Both the position numbers and the translations under genes were made by a program. A stretch of 48,783 bases of DNA from an uncultured Clostridium sp. (GTDB lineage: Bacteria > Bacillota > Clostridia > Peptostreptococcales > Peptostreptococcaceae), in NCBI GenBank assembly GCA_945931665.1, contig CAMEPL010000011.1:1-48783 (forward strand), written 5' to 3'. The notes beneath the pieces were generated by a model that saw only the letters and a program-made list of their open reading frames with translations, ran no database searches and was not told where the DNA came from. This document shows, in pieces, positions 41,616-48,783 of the stretch. Positions within the stretch are counted from its first letter, which is position 1; the number at the start of each line of letters is the position of its first letter.

Positions 41616-43496
41616 TTATCTACATATTTTAAATATTCTATATGATTTTGAATCAACATCAATATTAAATCTATTGTCTATTGGTTCAATTTTTTCGCCA
41701 TTGTTAACTACTGAATATGTTATAGTTACTTCTTCTATATAATTTGCCTTTATATCTAGATTTACAGTTTGTTTATCTTTACTTCTATTTAAAAGAATTA
41801 ACTCGCTATCGTCTTTATTATATCTTATATAAGCAAATACTTCGTCATTTCCTGAATATATAAAATAAGTATCTCCTAAAGTAAATACTTTGTTTCTATT
41901 TCTAAATTGACTACAATGTCTATAAAAATCCATTATTTCCATATCTTCATTTTTCCAAGGATATGTCTTTCTGTTTTCTGGGTCTTTTCCACCTTCAAGT
42001 CCTGCTTCATCACCATAGTAGATATATGGTACACCTTCAAAACTCATTTGTGCAAGTATAGCCAATTTTAACAGTTCTTTATCAGAATTTAATGCCGTTT
42101 TTACTCTTACTATATCGTGGCTACTTAATAAATTTAAATTAGATTTAAAGGCTTCACTTGGATAATTTTCTTTTATTGTCATAAATAAGTCATTTAACTG
42201 CCAAGATGATATTTTCCCATTTAAAAAGTCGATTAAATTATCTCTAAATGGATATCCAAGAACACTGTCTAATTGGTTTCCAAGTAAATAGCTTCTTCTT
42301 TCTCCATAACTTATTTTATTAGAGGCATCTTCCCATACTTCTCCTATTAATATAGAGTCATTATTATTTTTTATAGTTTCCTTTTTCAATTCTTCTATAA
42401 ATTTAGTAGGAAGTTCATCAGCTACATCCAATCTCCAACCTTTAACCCCCATATTCATCCACTTATTTATTACACTATCTTTGTCATAAATAATATAATC
42501 CATAAACGAAGGTTCTAGCTCATTTGTGTTAGGCAGTGATTTTACTCCCCACCAACATTGGTATTCTTCTGATCCTTTTTTAAAATTAAACCATGATCTA
42601 TATGGTGAGTCCTCAGACTGGTAAGCACCTACACTATCATAATTATTAAATTTATTAAAGTATAAACTATCTGCTCCAACATGGCTAAATACGCCATCAA
42701 GCACAATAGATATTCCTTTTTGAGCAGCTTTGTCAATCAATTCTTTAAATATTTCTTCATCACCAAACATAGGGTCTATCTTTTTATAATTACCAGTATC
42801 GTATTTATGGTTACTTGCAGCCTCAAATATAGGACTTAAGTATATAATACTAACCCCTAATTTCTTTAGATATCCAAGTTTATTAATTATTCCTTTAAGG
42901 TTACCCCCTTGGAAATCCCATCTTGCAATCTCTCCATTTCTATCTTTTATATACATTGGGTCATCGTCCCAATTACCATATAAAAATGAGTTTTTCTTTG
43001 GATTGTCAACTTTTCCATTTCTATTCCCATTATTAAATCTGTCTACAAATATATGGTATAAAATCCCCTCTTTAAACCATGAAGGTACTTTATAATCTTC
43101 ATATACGGTTAATTGATACTTATTTATATTTTCATAATTGTATTCACAAAGCATACCATTACTAGATTGTTTTCCATAGAATAACGTTTTATTTTCTCCA
43201 TATAAATTTAATTCAACTACAAAGAAATAATAATATACTGCAGCTTCTTCTAATGGAGCTACTTCTACAGAATATTGTCTTACATTGTCATGCTCTGCTA
43301 TTTGTTTTAAATCTAATTCTCTTACTAGTACTGGATTTAGATTTCCATCTTCTTTTTCTATTATTAATTTTATACTATTTATATCAAAATCCTTACTAGT
43401 TTCTATATTAATTGTTGCAGATTGAGAAGTCTTTAAAGCTCCAAATGGAGATTTAAACTTTGTATCCCATGAATTGTATTTCATAACATTCGCCAT
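41616..43496 (-). CDS. Glycoside hydrolase family 13 alpha-glucan hydrolase (neopullulanase-like)
   Basis: This 626-residue enzyme is likely cytoplasmic, as there is no signal peptide. It cleaves alpha-glucans. Residues 1-130 form an N-terminal beta-sandwich as in neopullulanases. The (beta/alpha)8 barrel follows, with WFKEGILYHIFVDRF near 140, DGVFSHVG (267-274), the nucleophile Asp357 in GWRLDVADEL, the acid/base Glu386 in IGEVWED, and transition-state stabiliser Asp461 in LLSSHDIVR. A C-terminal beta domain ends the protein. It begins 7 nt after glgP, using GAGGTG inside the glgP end as its ribosome binding site. As the last gene of the glycogen operon it probably trims or debranches limit dextrins. 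Confidence 0.93.
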   Translation of the reverse strand: MANVMKYNSWDTKFKSPFGALKTSQSATINIETSKDFDINSIKLIIEKEDGNLNPVLVRELDLKQIAEHDNVRQYSVEVAPLEEAAVYYYFFVVELNLYGENKTLFYGKQSSNGMLCEYNYENINKYQLTVYEDYKVPSWFKEGILYHIFVDRFNNGNRNGKVDNPKKNSFLYGNWDDDPMYIKDRNGEIARWDFQGGNLKGIINKLGYLKKLGVSIIYLSPIFEAASNHKYDTGNYKKIDPMFGDEEIFKELIDKAAQKGISIVLDGVFSHVGADSLYFNKFNNYDSVGAYQSEDSPYRSWFNFKKGSEEYQCWWGVKSLPNTNELEPSFMDYIIYDKDSVINKWMNMGVKGWRLDVADELPTKFIEELKKETIKNNNDSILIGEVWEDASNKISYGERRSYLLGNQLDSVLGYPFRDNLIDFLNGKISSWQLNDLFMTIKENYPSEAFKSNLNLLSSHDIVRVKTALNSDKELLKLAILAQMSFEGVPYIYYGDEAGLEGGKDPENRKTYPWKNEDMEIMDFYRHCSQFRNRNKVFTLGDTYFIYSGNDEVFAYIRYNKDDSELILLNRSKDKQTVNLDIKANYIEEVTITYSVVNNGEKIEPIDNRFNIDVDSKSYRIFKICR

Positions 43497-43502
43497 ATTA
43501 TT

Positions 43503-45929
43503 TTACACCTCTTTAAACCAAATATCATTTATATATTCTTCTATTGTTCTGTCACTAGAGAAAAATCCTGAACATGCTGTATTTTTCAATGATATCTTAT
43601 TCCAAAGATCTTTGTCTTTATAAAGTTCTTGTATACTTTTTTGTGCCTCAATATAAGAGTAAAAATCTCTCAGTACAAAGTATTCATCGTTATAAGTTAT
43701 TAAAGAATCATATATTGCTATCCCGTCTTTTCCTAAACCAGGTATAAAGCCATTAACTAAATCATCTACTACTCTTTTGATTTTTCTATCACTATGATAT
43801 AAATCTTTTGAAGAATATCCACCATATTTATTGTATTCTAGAACTTGTTCAGCATTTAACCCAAATATACACATATTTTCTTTGCCAACTTGTTCAGAAA
43901 TTTCTATATTTGCACCATCCATAGTTGCTAAAGTTATAGCGCCATTCATCATAAGTTTCATATTTCCTGTTCCTGATGCTTCTTTAGTAGTTGTAGATAT
44001 TTGTTCACTTACATCAGCCGCTGGGATTATCTTCTCAGCAATAGATACTCCATAATTTTCGATAAATACTATTTTTATTTTATTGTTAACTCTTGGATCA
44101 TTGTTTATTAAATCTGCAACACTATTTATAAGTTTAATTATACATTTTGCTAAATAATATCCTGGTGCTGCTTTTGCCCCAAATATAAATGTACGTGGGA
44201 TTAATTCCATCTCTGGATTGTCTAATAATTCATGATATAAATAAAGAATGTGAAGTACATTTAATAATTGTCTCTTATATGCATGTAATCTTTTTATTTG
44301 AACATCAAATATTGAATCTGGATCTACTTGTATTCCTTGTTTTTTGTATATATAATCTGCAAGTTTTACTTTATTGTTGTGTTTTATTTCTCCAACTCTA
44401 TCTAAAACTTTTTTATCATCTAAGTATTTTTCTAAATCTTTTAGTTTTGTAGTATTTCTCTTCCACTCATCACCGATTAACTCTGTAATTAAATCAGAAA
44501 GCTCTGTATTACAGCTCATTAACCATCTTCTATGAGCTATACCATTTGTTTTATTGTTGAATTTGTATGGTTCGTCTTCATAAAAATTCTTTAGTGCTTC
44601 TTTTTTTAGAATTTCAGTATGAAGCTTAGCGACACCATTTACACTGTGACTTCCTCTGATACATAGATGTGCCATTCTGACTTCACTATTATATATAATT
44701 CTCATAGAATTGATTTTATCCCAGTCATTATTATATTTATCTTGTAAATATTCAACATATCTTCTATCGATTTCTTCTATTATCATATAAATTCTTGGTA
44801 ATAGTTTTTTAATCATTTCGACTGGCCATTTTTCTAATGCTTCAGCCAAAATTGTATGATTTGTATATGACATAACTCTAGTAGTTATATCCCATGCCTC
44901 ATCCCAAGAGAATCCTTCATCATCTAAAAGTATTCTCATTAATTCTGGAATACATAAAGTTGGATGAGTATCATTTATATGAATAGCTACTTTTTTAGGT
45001 AAATCTTTTAAACTTACTTTATGTTTTTTACATTTTCTTATAATGTCTTGTAATCCTGCACTTACAAAGAAATATTCTTGTTTTAATCTTAATAATCTAC
45101 CTGCGTAATTCGAGTCGTTTGGATATAAAACTTGAGATATCTCTTCAGCATAGTATTTATATTTTAATGCATCTTCATAGCTACCATTTTGATTTTTAGC
45201 ATTTCTAGTAACTTCTGCAAAATCTCTATTTAAAATCTCACTCTTCCATAATCTAAGAGTATTTATGCATTCATTATGGTATCCTATAATAGGTATGTCA
45301 TAAGGCATAGCCATAATAGGTATATAATTTTCATGAACTACTGCTAATTTACCATCAGCTTTCTGTCTTAAATATGCATCTCCTTCAAATTTTACCACAA
45401 CTGCTCTATTAGGTCTTACTGTTTCCCATGGATATTGTCCGTTTTTCAGCCAGTTATCTGGTAATTCTACTTGAGTTCCATTTACAAATTTTTGTTCAAA
45501 TAAACCATATTTATATCTTATCCCATATCCATGACCACTAATTCCAACTGATGCCATTGAATCTAAAAAGCATGCTGCTAGTCTCCCTAGTCCTCCATTT
45601 CCTAAACCAGGGTCTGGTTCTGTCTCTAGTATTTCGTCTAAGTTAATTCCTAATTCTTTAAGGCCTTGCTCTATCTCATGTTCCACATCTAAATTTAATA
45701 AATTAGATTGTAACTGTCTTCCTATTAAAAACTCCATTGAAAAATAAAATACAGCCTTCTCTTTATCAATTCTAGTTCCAACCCACTCTTTTGCTATAAA
45801 ATCTTTAATAACACAGCATAAAACTCTAAATATCTCATCTTTACTCGCTTCTTCCACGGGTTGGGCATATAGACTGTACATCTTGGTTTTAAAAGCATGT
45901 TTAAATTTCTTTTTGTTAATTGTGATCAT
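43503..45929 (-). CDS. glgP: Glycogen/alpha-glucan phosphorylase
   Basis: GlgP releases glucose-1-phosphate from glycogen by phosphorolysis, with PLP as cofactor. It has 808 residues, normal for the family. Motifs include YFSMEFLIGRQLQSNLLN near residues 47-64, DPGLGNGGLGRLAACFLDSMAS near 107-128, HINDTHPTLCIPELMR near 322-337, RIVYNSEVRMAHL-like region near 410, and the PLP-binding KEASGTGNMKLMMNGAITLATMDGANIEI near 655-683. GGGAG lies 7 nt before the ATG. It follows glgA after 175 nt that contain two hairpins, the second with a T tract, which may reduce or control glgP expression relative to the synthesis genes. The GH13 gene follows at once. Confidence 0.98.
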   Translation of the reverse strand: MITINKKKFKHAFKTKMYSLYAQPVEEASKDEIFRVLCCVIKDFIAKEWVGTRIDKEKAVFYFSMEFLIGRQLQSNLLNLDVEHEIEQGLKELGINLDEILETEPDPGLGNGGLGRLAACFLDSMASVGISGHGYGIRYKYGLFEQKFVNGTQVELPDNWLKNGQYPWETVRPNRAVVVKFEGDAYLRQKADGKLAVVHENYIPIMAMPYDIPIIGYHNECINTLRLWKSEILNRDFAEVTRNAKNQNGSYEDALKYKYYAEEISQVLYPNDSNYAGRLLRLKQEYFFVSAGLQDIIRKCKKHKVSLKDLPKKVAIHINDTHPTLCIPELMRILLDDEGFSWDEAWDITTRVMSYTNHTILAEALEKWPVEMIKKLLPRIYMIIEEIDRRYVEYLQDKYNNDWDKINSMRIIYNSEVRMAHLCIRGSHSVNGVAKLHTEILKKEALKNFYEDEPYKFNNKTNGIAHRRWLMSCNTELSDLITELIGDEWKRNTTKLKDLEKYLDDKKVLDRVGEIKHNNKVKLADYIYKKQGIQVDPDSIFDVQIKRLHAYKRQLLNVLHILYLYHELLDNPEMELIPRTFIFGAKAAPGYYLAKCIIKLINSVADLINNDPRVNNKIKIVFIENYGVSIAEKIIPAADVSEQISTTTKEASGTGNMKLMMNGAITLATMDGANIEISEQVGKENMCIFGLNAEQVLEYNKYGGYSSKDLYHSDRKIKRVVDDLVNGFIPGLGKDGIAIYDSLITYNDEYFVLRDFYSYIEAQKSIQELYKDKDLWNKISLKNTACSGFFSSDRTIEEYINDIWFKEV

Positions 45930-45945
45930 AAGCCATCTCCCTTAC

Positions 45946-46003
45946 TATAAAAAATAACCCCTTTTTACATGTAAAAGGGCAACGCACTTGCCTAAGCAAG
46001 TGC
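45946..46003 (-). terminator. Double hairpin between glgA and glgP
   Basis: The first stem on the minus strand is GCACTTGC/GCAAGTGC with a 4-nt loop (45984-45991 with 45996-46003). The second is CCCTTTTTAC/GTAAAAGGG with one bulge (45959-45979), followed by a T-rich run to 45946. The second ends about 15-20 nt before the glgP ribosome binding site, so there is no room for a promoter after it; an attenuator, partial terminator or processing element fits. Confidence 0.75.
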
Positions 46004-46104
46004 TTAAATTATATTCATAAAAATTTGTATCTAAATATAATTCCCCCTAATACGTCTTCTTTTGAAAATCTGTCACTTTAAATTATTTATCGATAAAAAT
46101 TTTA

Positions 46105-47541
46105 TTATATACTTTTATATACTTTTATATATTCTTTAGCTGATTTGCTCCAACTATTATCAGTATTCATAGCATTTGTAACTAGTATATTCCATGTATT
46201 TCTATCTGTTTGATATAATTTCAATGCTTTTTGCAATGTAAAGAACATTTCATGAGCATTGTAATTTGCAAAACTAAATCCGTTTCCTTCTTTAGTGTAT
46301 TGATTATAAGGGATTACTGTATCTCTTAATCCACCAGTTTCTCTAACTATTGGTAATGTTCCATACCTCATAGCTATCATTTGACCTATTCCACATGGCT
46401 CAAATAACGAAGGCATTAGGAATATATCACTAGCTGCATATATTTGTTGAGCTAATGAACTATCGAAAGTTATATTTGCTGAAACTTTGCTAGGATAATG
46501 TGAATCATAATAATGGAACATAGATTGATATTGATTTTCTCCTGTACCTAATACAACTAATTGTAAGTTTTCATTGATAATTTCTGGCATCATAAAATCT
46601 ATTAAATCCAAACCTTTTTGTGAAACTAATCTAGATACGATTCCTACCATAGGAACATCTGGATTAACTTCTAATTTTAAAAGTTTTTGTAATTCAATTT
46701 TATTTTGTACTTTTTTATCTAATGAATTTACATCATAATTGACAAATATATTTTTGTCTGTTTTTGGATTATTTATATCATAATCTATTCCATTTAATAT
46801 TCCTACTAATTTATGCTTATTAAATCTTATTAGTCCGTCTAAAGTATTTCCATAAAACTCTGTTTCTATTTCGCCAGCATATGTTGGACTTACTGTTGAA
46901 ACTTTATCAGCAAAATTTATACCTGCCTTCATAAAGTTTATTTGTCCATGATATTCTATATCACCATTATGGAAATGTTTAAAATCAATGTCTAATATAT
47001 CTCCAAGTATTCTACTTGGGAAAATACCTTGATATTGTAAATTATGTATAGTATACATAGTTTTTATATTTTTGTATTTTGGTAAATGTGAATATTTTTC
47101 TTTTAATAATAATGGTAGCATTCCTGTATGCCAATCATTTATATTAATTACATCTGGATAAAAACCTAATTTATCTATAGATTTTAACACAGCACTTGTA
47201 AAGAATATGAATCTCTCTGCATCATCTCCATGTCCGTATATGCTATCTGCTCCATCTCTTTTGAAATAATACTCATTGTCTATAAAGTAGAACGTTACTC
47301 CATCTAGCTCTAGCTGCTCTACACCGCAGTATTGGCTTCTCCATGATACATCAACGCTAAATTCTCCTACTTTTTTTAATCTATCTTTTAAATATGTAGG
47401 TATTGTTGAATACTTAGGCATCATTACCCTAACATCTACACCTTCTTTTTTTAATGCTTTAGGTAATGCATACGCAACATCGCCTAAGCCTCCTGTTTTA
47501 GCAAAGGGCCAACACTCTGCTGTCACATAAAGGACCTTCAT
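46105..47541 (-). CDS. glgA: Glycogen synthase
   Basis: GlgA extends alpha-1,4-glucan chains with ADP-glucose. The protein has 478 residues when started at MKVLYVTAECWPFAKTGGLGDVAYALPKA, the classic N-terminus with the KTGGL substrate motif. GGGGG lies 8 nt before that ATG. The open frame extends 13 codons farther into the end of glgD, which is rejected. Other marks are HNLQYQGIFP near 163, DKVSTVSPTYAGEI near 215, VGIVSRLVSQKGLDLI near 295-310, and the C-terminal SLFEPCGIGQMIAMRYGTLPIVRETGGLRDTV near 375-405 with the catalytic Glu. It follows glgD by 16 nt in the operon. Confidence 0.98.
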   Translation of the reverse strand: MKVLYVTAECWPFAKTGGLGDVAYALPKALKKEGVDVRVMMPKYSTIPTYLKDRLKKVGEFSVDVSWRSQYCGVEQLELDGVTFYFIDNEYYFKRDGADSIYGHGDDAERFIFFTSAVLKSIDKLGFYPDVININDWHTGMLPLLLKEKYSHLPKYKNIKTMYTIHNLQYQGIFPSRILGDILDIDFKHFHNGDIEYHGQINFMKAGINFADKVSTVSPTYAGEIETEFYGNTLDGLIRFNKHKLVGILNGIDYDINNPKTDKNIFVNYDVNSLDKKVQNKIELQKLLKLEVNPDVPMVGIVSRLVSQKGLDLIDFMMPEIINENLQLVVLGTGENQYQSMFHYYDSHYPSKVSANITFDSSLAQQIYAASDIFLMPSLFEPCGIGQMIAMRYGTLPIVRETGGLRDTVIPYNQYTKEGNGFSFANYNAHEMFFTLQKALKLYQTDRNTWNILVTNAMNTDNSWSKSAKEYIKVYKSI

Positions 47542-47557
47542 TTTTTCTACCCCCTCA

Positions 47558-48688
47558 TTAAACTGTTTCATTTTTCTCAATTACCATTGGGTAATCTTTG
47601 TCTCCTTTTAGTTCTTTATTTGAACTTATAGTTACATTTTTGTCTAATATTACATTTTCTAATACTACGTTATCTCCTATTTTACAACTTTGCATTATTA
47701 CTGAATTTCTAACAACTGCACCTTTACCTATTTTAACTTTTCTAAATAAAGTAGAATCTTGAACTGTACCATCTATTTGACAACCAGTTGCTATAAATGA
47801 TCCTCTAACTTCAGCATCTTCTCCATACATAGTTGGTGCTTGAGATTTATCTTTTGTAAATATTTTTCTATCTGGTCTAAATAATTCTCTAGATACTTCT
47901 TCTGTTAAAAGCTCTTTGCTTGCTTCATAATAACTTTTTAATGAATTTATACATTTTAGGTAGCCTTCATATTTGTATGCTCCTACTTGTATATTATCTA
48001 ATTGATTTATTATATAATCTTCTATATAAGAATAAGTTCCCATGCTAGCTATACTGTATATGCATTCTATAAAATCAGTACGTTTCATTATAAAAGTATC
48101 CATACATATATTTGCACTTGGAAAAGTATTCAAGTTGTTACCTACATTTTTTACTCTTTTATCTTTATCTATATTTAAAGTGTTACAATTTTTAAAATCT
48201 TTATTTGCGTTGTCAACACGTTTATAAACTATTGTTATGTCATTATTTGATTTTTTATGATATTTTAATAAATCGTTATAATCTATTGAACAAATCATAT
48301 ATGATGGTGCAACTATAACATATTCCTCAGGGCTTTTTTCTATATAATCTATATTAGCTAATATTGTATATATATCGCCTTTTCTATAACCATAATTATT
48401 GTTATTTTTAGTATTTTCTGGACTTAAGACATATAATCCGCCTTGTTTTCTACTTAAGTCCCAGTCTTTACCGCTTTCTAAGTGGTCAGTCAAAGATCTG
48501 TATTTTTCTCTTGCATAGATTCCTACGTTTGTTATTCCTGAATTAACCATATTTGATAGTGTAAAGTCTATTAATCTATATCTACCTGCAATTGGTATAG
48601 TTGCCACTGGTCTGTGATCTGATAATACATTTACAGATGGATTTTGTATGTTATCTAAATTTATTAAGCCCATGCATTCATTTTTCAT
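47558..48688 (-). CDS. glgD: Glucose-1-phosphate adenylyltransferase, GlgD subunit
   Basis: GlgD pairs with GlgC to form the ADP-glucose pyrophosphorylase of Firmicutes, where GlgD is mainly regulatory. The 376-residue chain has the nucleotidyltransferase fold with IAGRYRLIDFTLSNMVNSGITNVGIYAREKYRSL near 31-65, but lacks the N-terminal GGxGTRL catalytic loop of GlgC: it starts MKNECMGLINLDNIQ instead. A left-handed beta-helix occupies about residues 285-370 (GKGAVVRNSVIMQSCKIGDNVVLENVILD). GGGGGA precedes the ATG. The glgC gene is expected just beyond the right edge, as in related clostridia, but is not visible. Confidence 0.95.
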   Translation of the reverse strand: MKNECMGLINLDNIQNPSVNVLSDHRPVATIPIAGRYRLIDFTLSNMVNSGITNVGIYAREKYRSLTDHLESGKDWDLSRKQGGLYVLSPENTKNNNNYGYRKGDIYTILANIDYIEKSPEEYVIVAPSYMICSIDYNDLLKYHKKSNNDITIVYKRVDNANKDFKNCNTLNIDKDKRVKNVGNNLNTFPSANICMDTFIMKRTDFIECIYSIASMGTYSYIEDYIINQLDNIQVGAYKYEGYLKCINSLKSYYEASKELLTEEVSRELFRPDRKIFTKDKSQAPTMYGEDAEVRGSFIATGCQIDGTVQDSTLFRKVKIGKGAVVRNSVIMQSCKIGDNVVLENVILDKNVTISSNKELKGDKDYPMVIEKNETV

Positions 48689-48700
48689 AAAAGTTCCCCC

Positions 48701-48746
48701 TATATTTACCTATGTTCTATTTATCTATTGTTCTATTTATCTATGT
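48701..48746. repeat. Three imperfect 15-16-bp tandem repeats upstream of glgD
   Basis: Copies TATATTTACCTATGT (48701-48715), TCTATTTATCTATTGT (48716-48731) and TCTATTTATCTATGT (48732-48746) lie directly before the glgD ribosome binding site. They could be a local slippage product or, in the mRNA leader between glgC and glgD, a regulatory element. Window edge prevents more. Confidence 0.6.
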
Positions 48747-48783
48747 TTTTATTTTTAATTCTATTTTTTATTACGCTTTTACT

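Noticed and set aside
1-48783. CRISPR arrays, tRNA, rRNA, insertion sequences, prophage
   Set aside because: No regularly spaced repeats, cloverleaf or rRNA sequence, transposase or phage genes could be recognised.

Overview
The window is a low-GC, gene-dense chromosomal segment of an anaerobic, endospore-forming Firmicute of the Clostridia, most like the Peptostreptococcaceae (Clostridioides/Paraclostridium/Romboutsia group). This rests on the very AT-rich intergenic DNA, strong GGAGG ribosome binding sites, a small acid-soluble spore protein, pyruvate:ferredoxin and indolepyruvate:ferredoxin oxidoreductases, butyrate-type acyl phosphate enzymes, and a clostridial glgD-glgA-glgP-amylase cluster. 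I see no rRNA, tRNA, CRISPR array, phage or insertion sequence. The species assignment is an inference.

Layout: (1) 1-2100, feoA-feoA-feoB ferrous iron operon (feoB runs off the left edge), with Fur-like boxes on both sides of its promoter. (2) 2.1-4.6 kb, a DUF3793 gene and two genes I do not recognise. (3) 4.8-9.6 kb, pyruvate:ferredoxin oxidoreductase (nifJ) and a PduL-type phosphotransacylase, separated by about 690 nt of AT-rich DNA with a Rex-like site close to nifJ. (4) 9.8-13.9 kb, an overlapping aroC-aroB-aroA operon led by an iron-sulfur flavoprotein. (5) 14-20.3 kb, a GAF/SpoIIE-type phosphatase, small membrane and hypothetical proteins, a spore protein, a BaiN/HI0933-type flavoprotein and a PAP2 phosphatase. 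(6) 20.5-26.4 kb, hpt, two PLP enzymes, a HEAT-repeat protein, a lipoprotein, a DUF1232 protein and ferritin. (7) 26.4-29.3 kb, two cation:proton antiporters of different families. (8) 29.5-36.6 kb, the iorA-iorB-buk-merR-ptb cluster preceded by an aminotransferase gene. (9) 36.7-41.6 kb, small proteins, a DUF134 DNA-binding protein, an Mrp/NBP35 ATPase, an orphan PAS histidine kinase and ssb. (10) 41.6-48.7 kb, the glycogen operon glgD-glgA-glgP-GH13.

The most interesting part is region 8. Its genes make a complete oxidative amino acid fermentation route: aminotransferase (amino acid to 2-oxoacid), IorAB (2-oxoacid to acyl-CoA plus reduced ferredoxin), Ptb (acyl-CoA to acyl phosphate) and Buk (acyl phosphate to acid plus ATP). 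The aminotransferase and iorA promoters carry almost the same dyad (arms ATTCC/GGAAT) inside an over-long 20-bp spacer between TTGACA and TATNAT. This is the classic architecture of MerR-family target promoters, and a MerR-family regulator is encoded between buk and ptb. The sequence therefore suggests a self-contained, effector-controlled Stickland/Ehrlich-type module. Regions 3 and 8 together hold two parallel 2-oxoacid-to-acyl-phosphate routes.

A second theme is terminator-like hairpins placed directly in front of a Shine-Dalgarno sequence within transcription units: before buk, before glgP and before a 66-residue membrane protein. Several start codons were moved downstream from the longest possible ORF because a strong ribosome binding site marks the true start.
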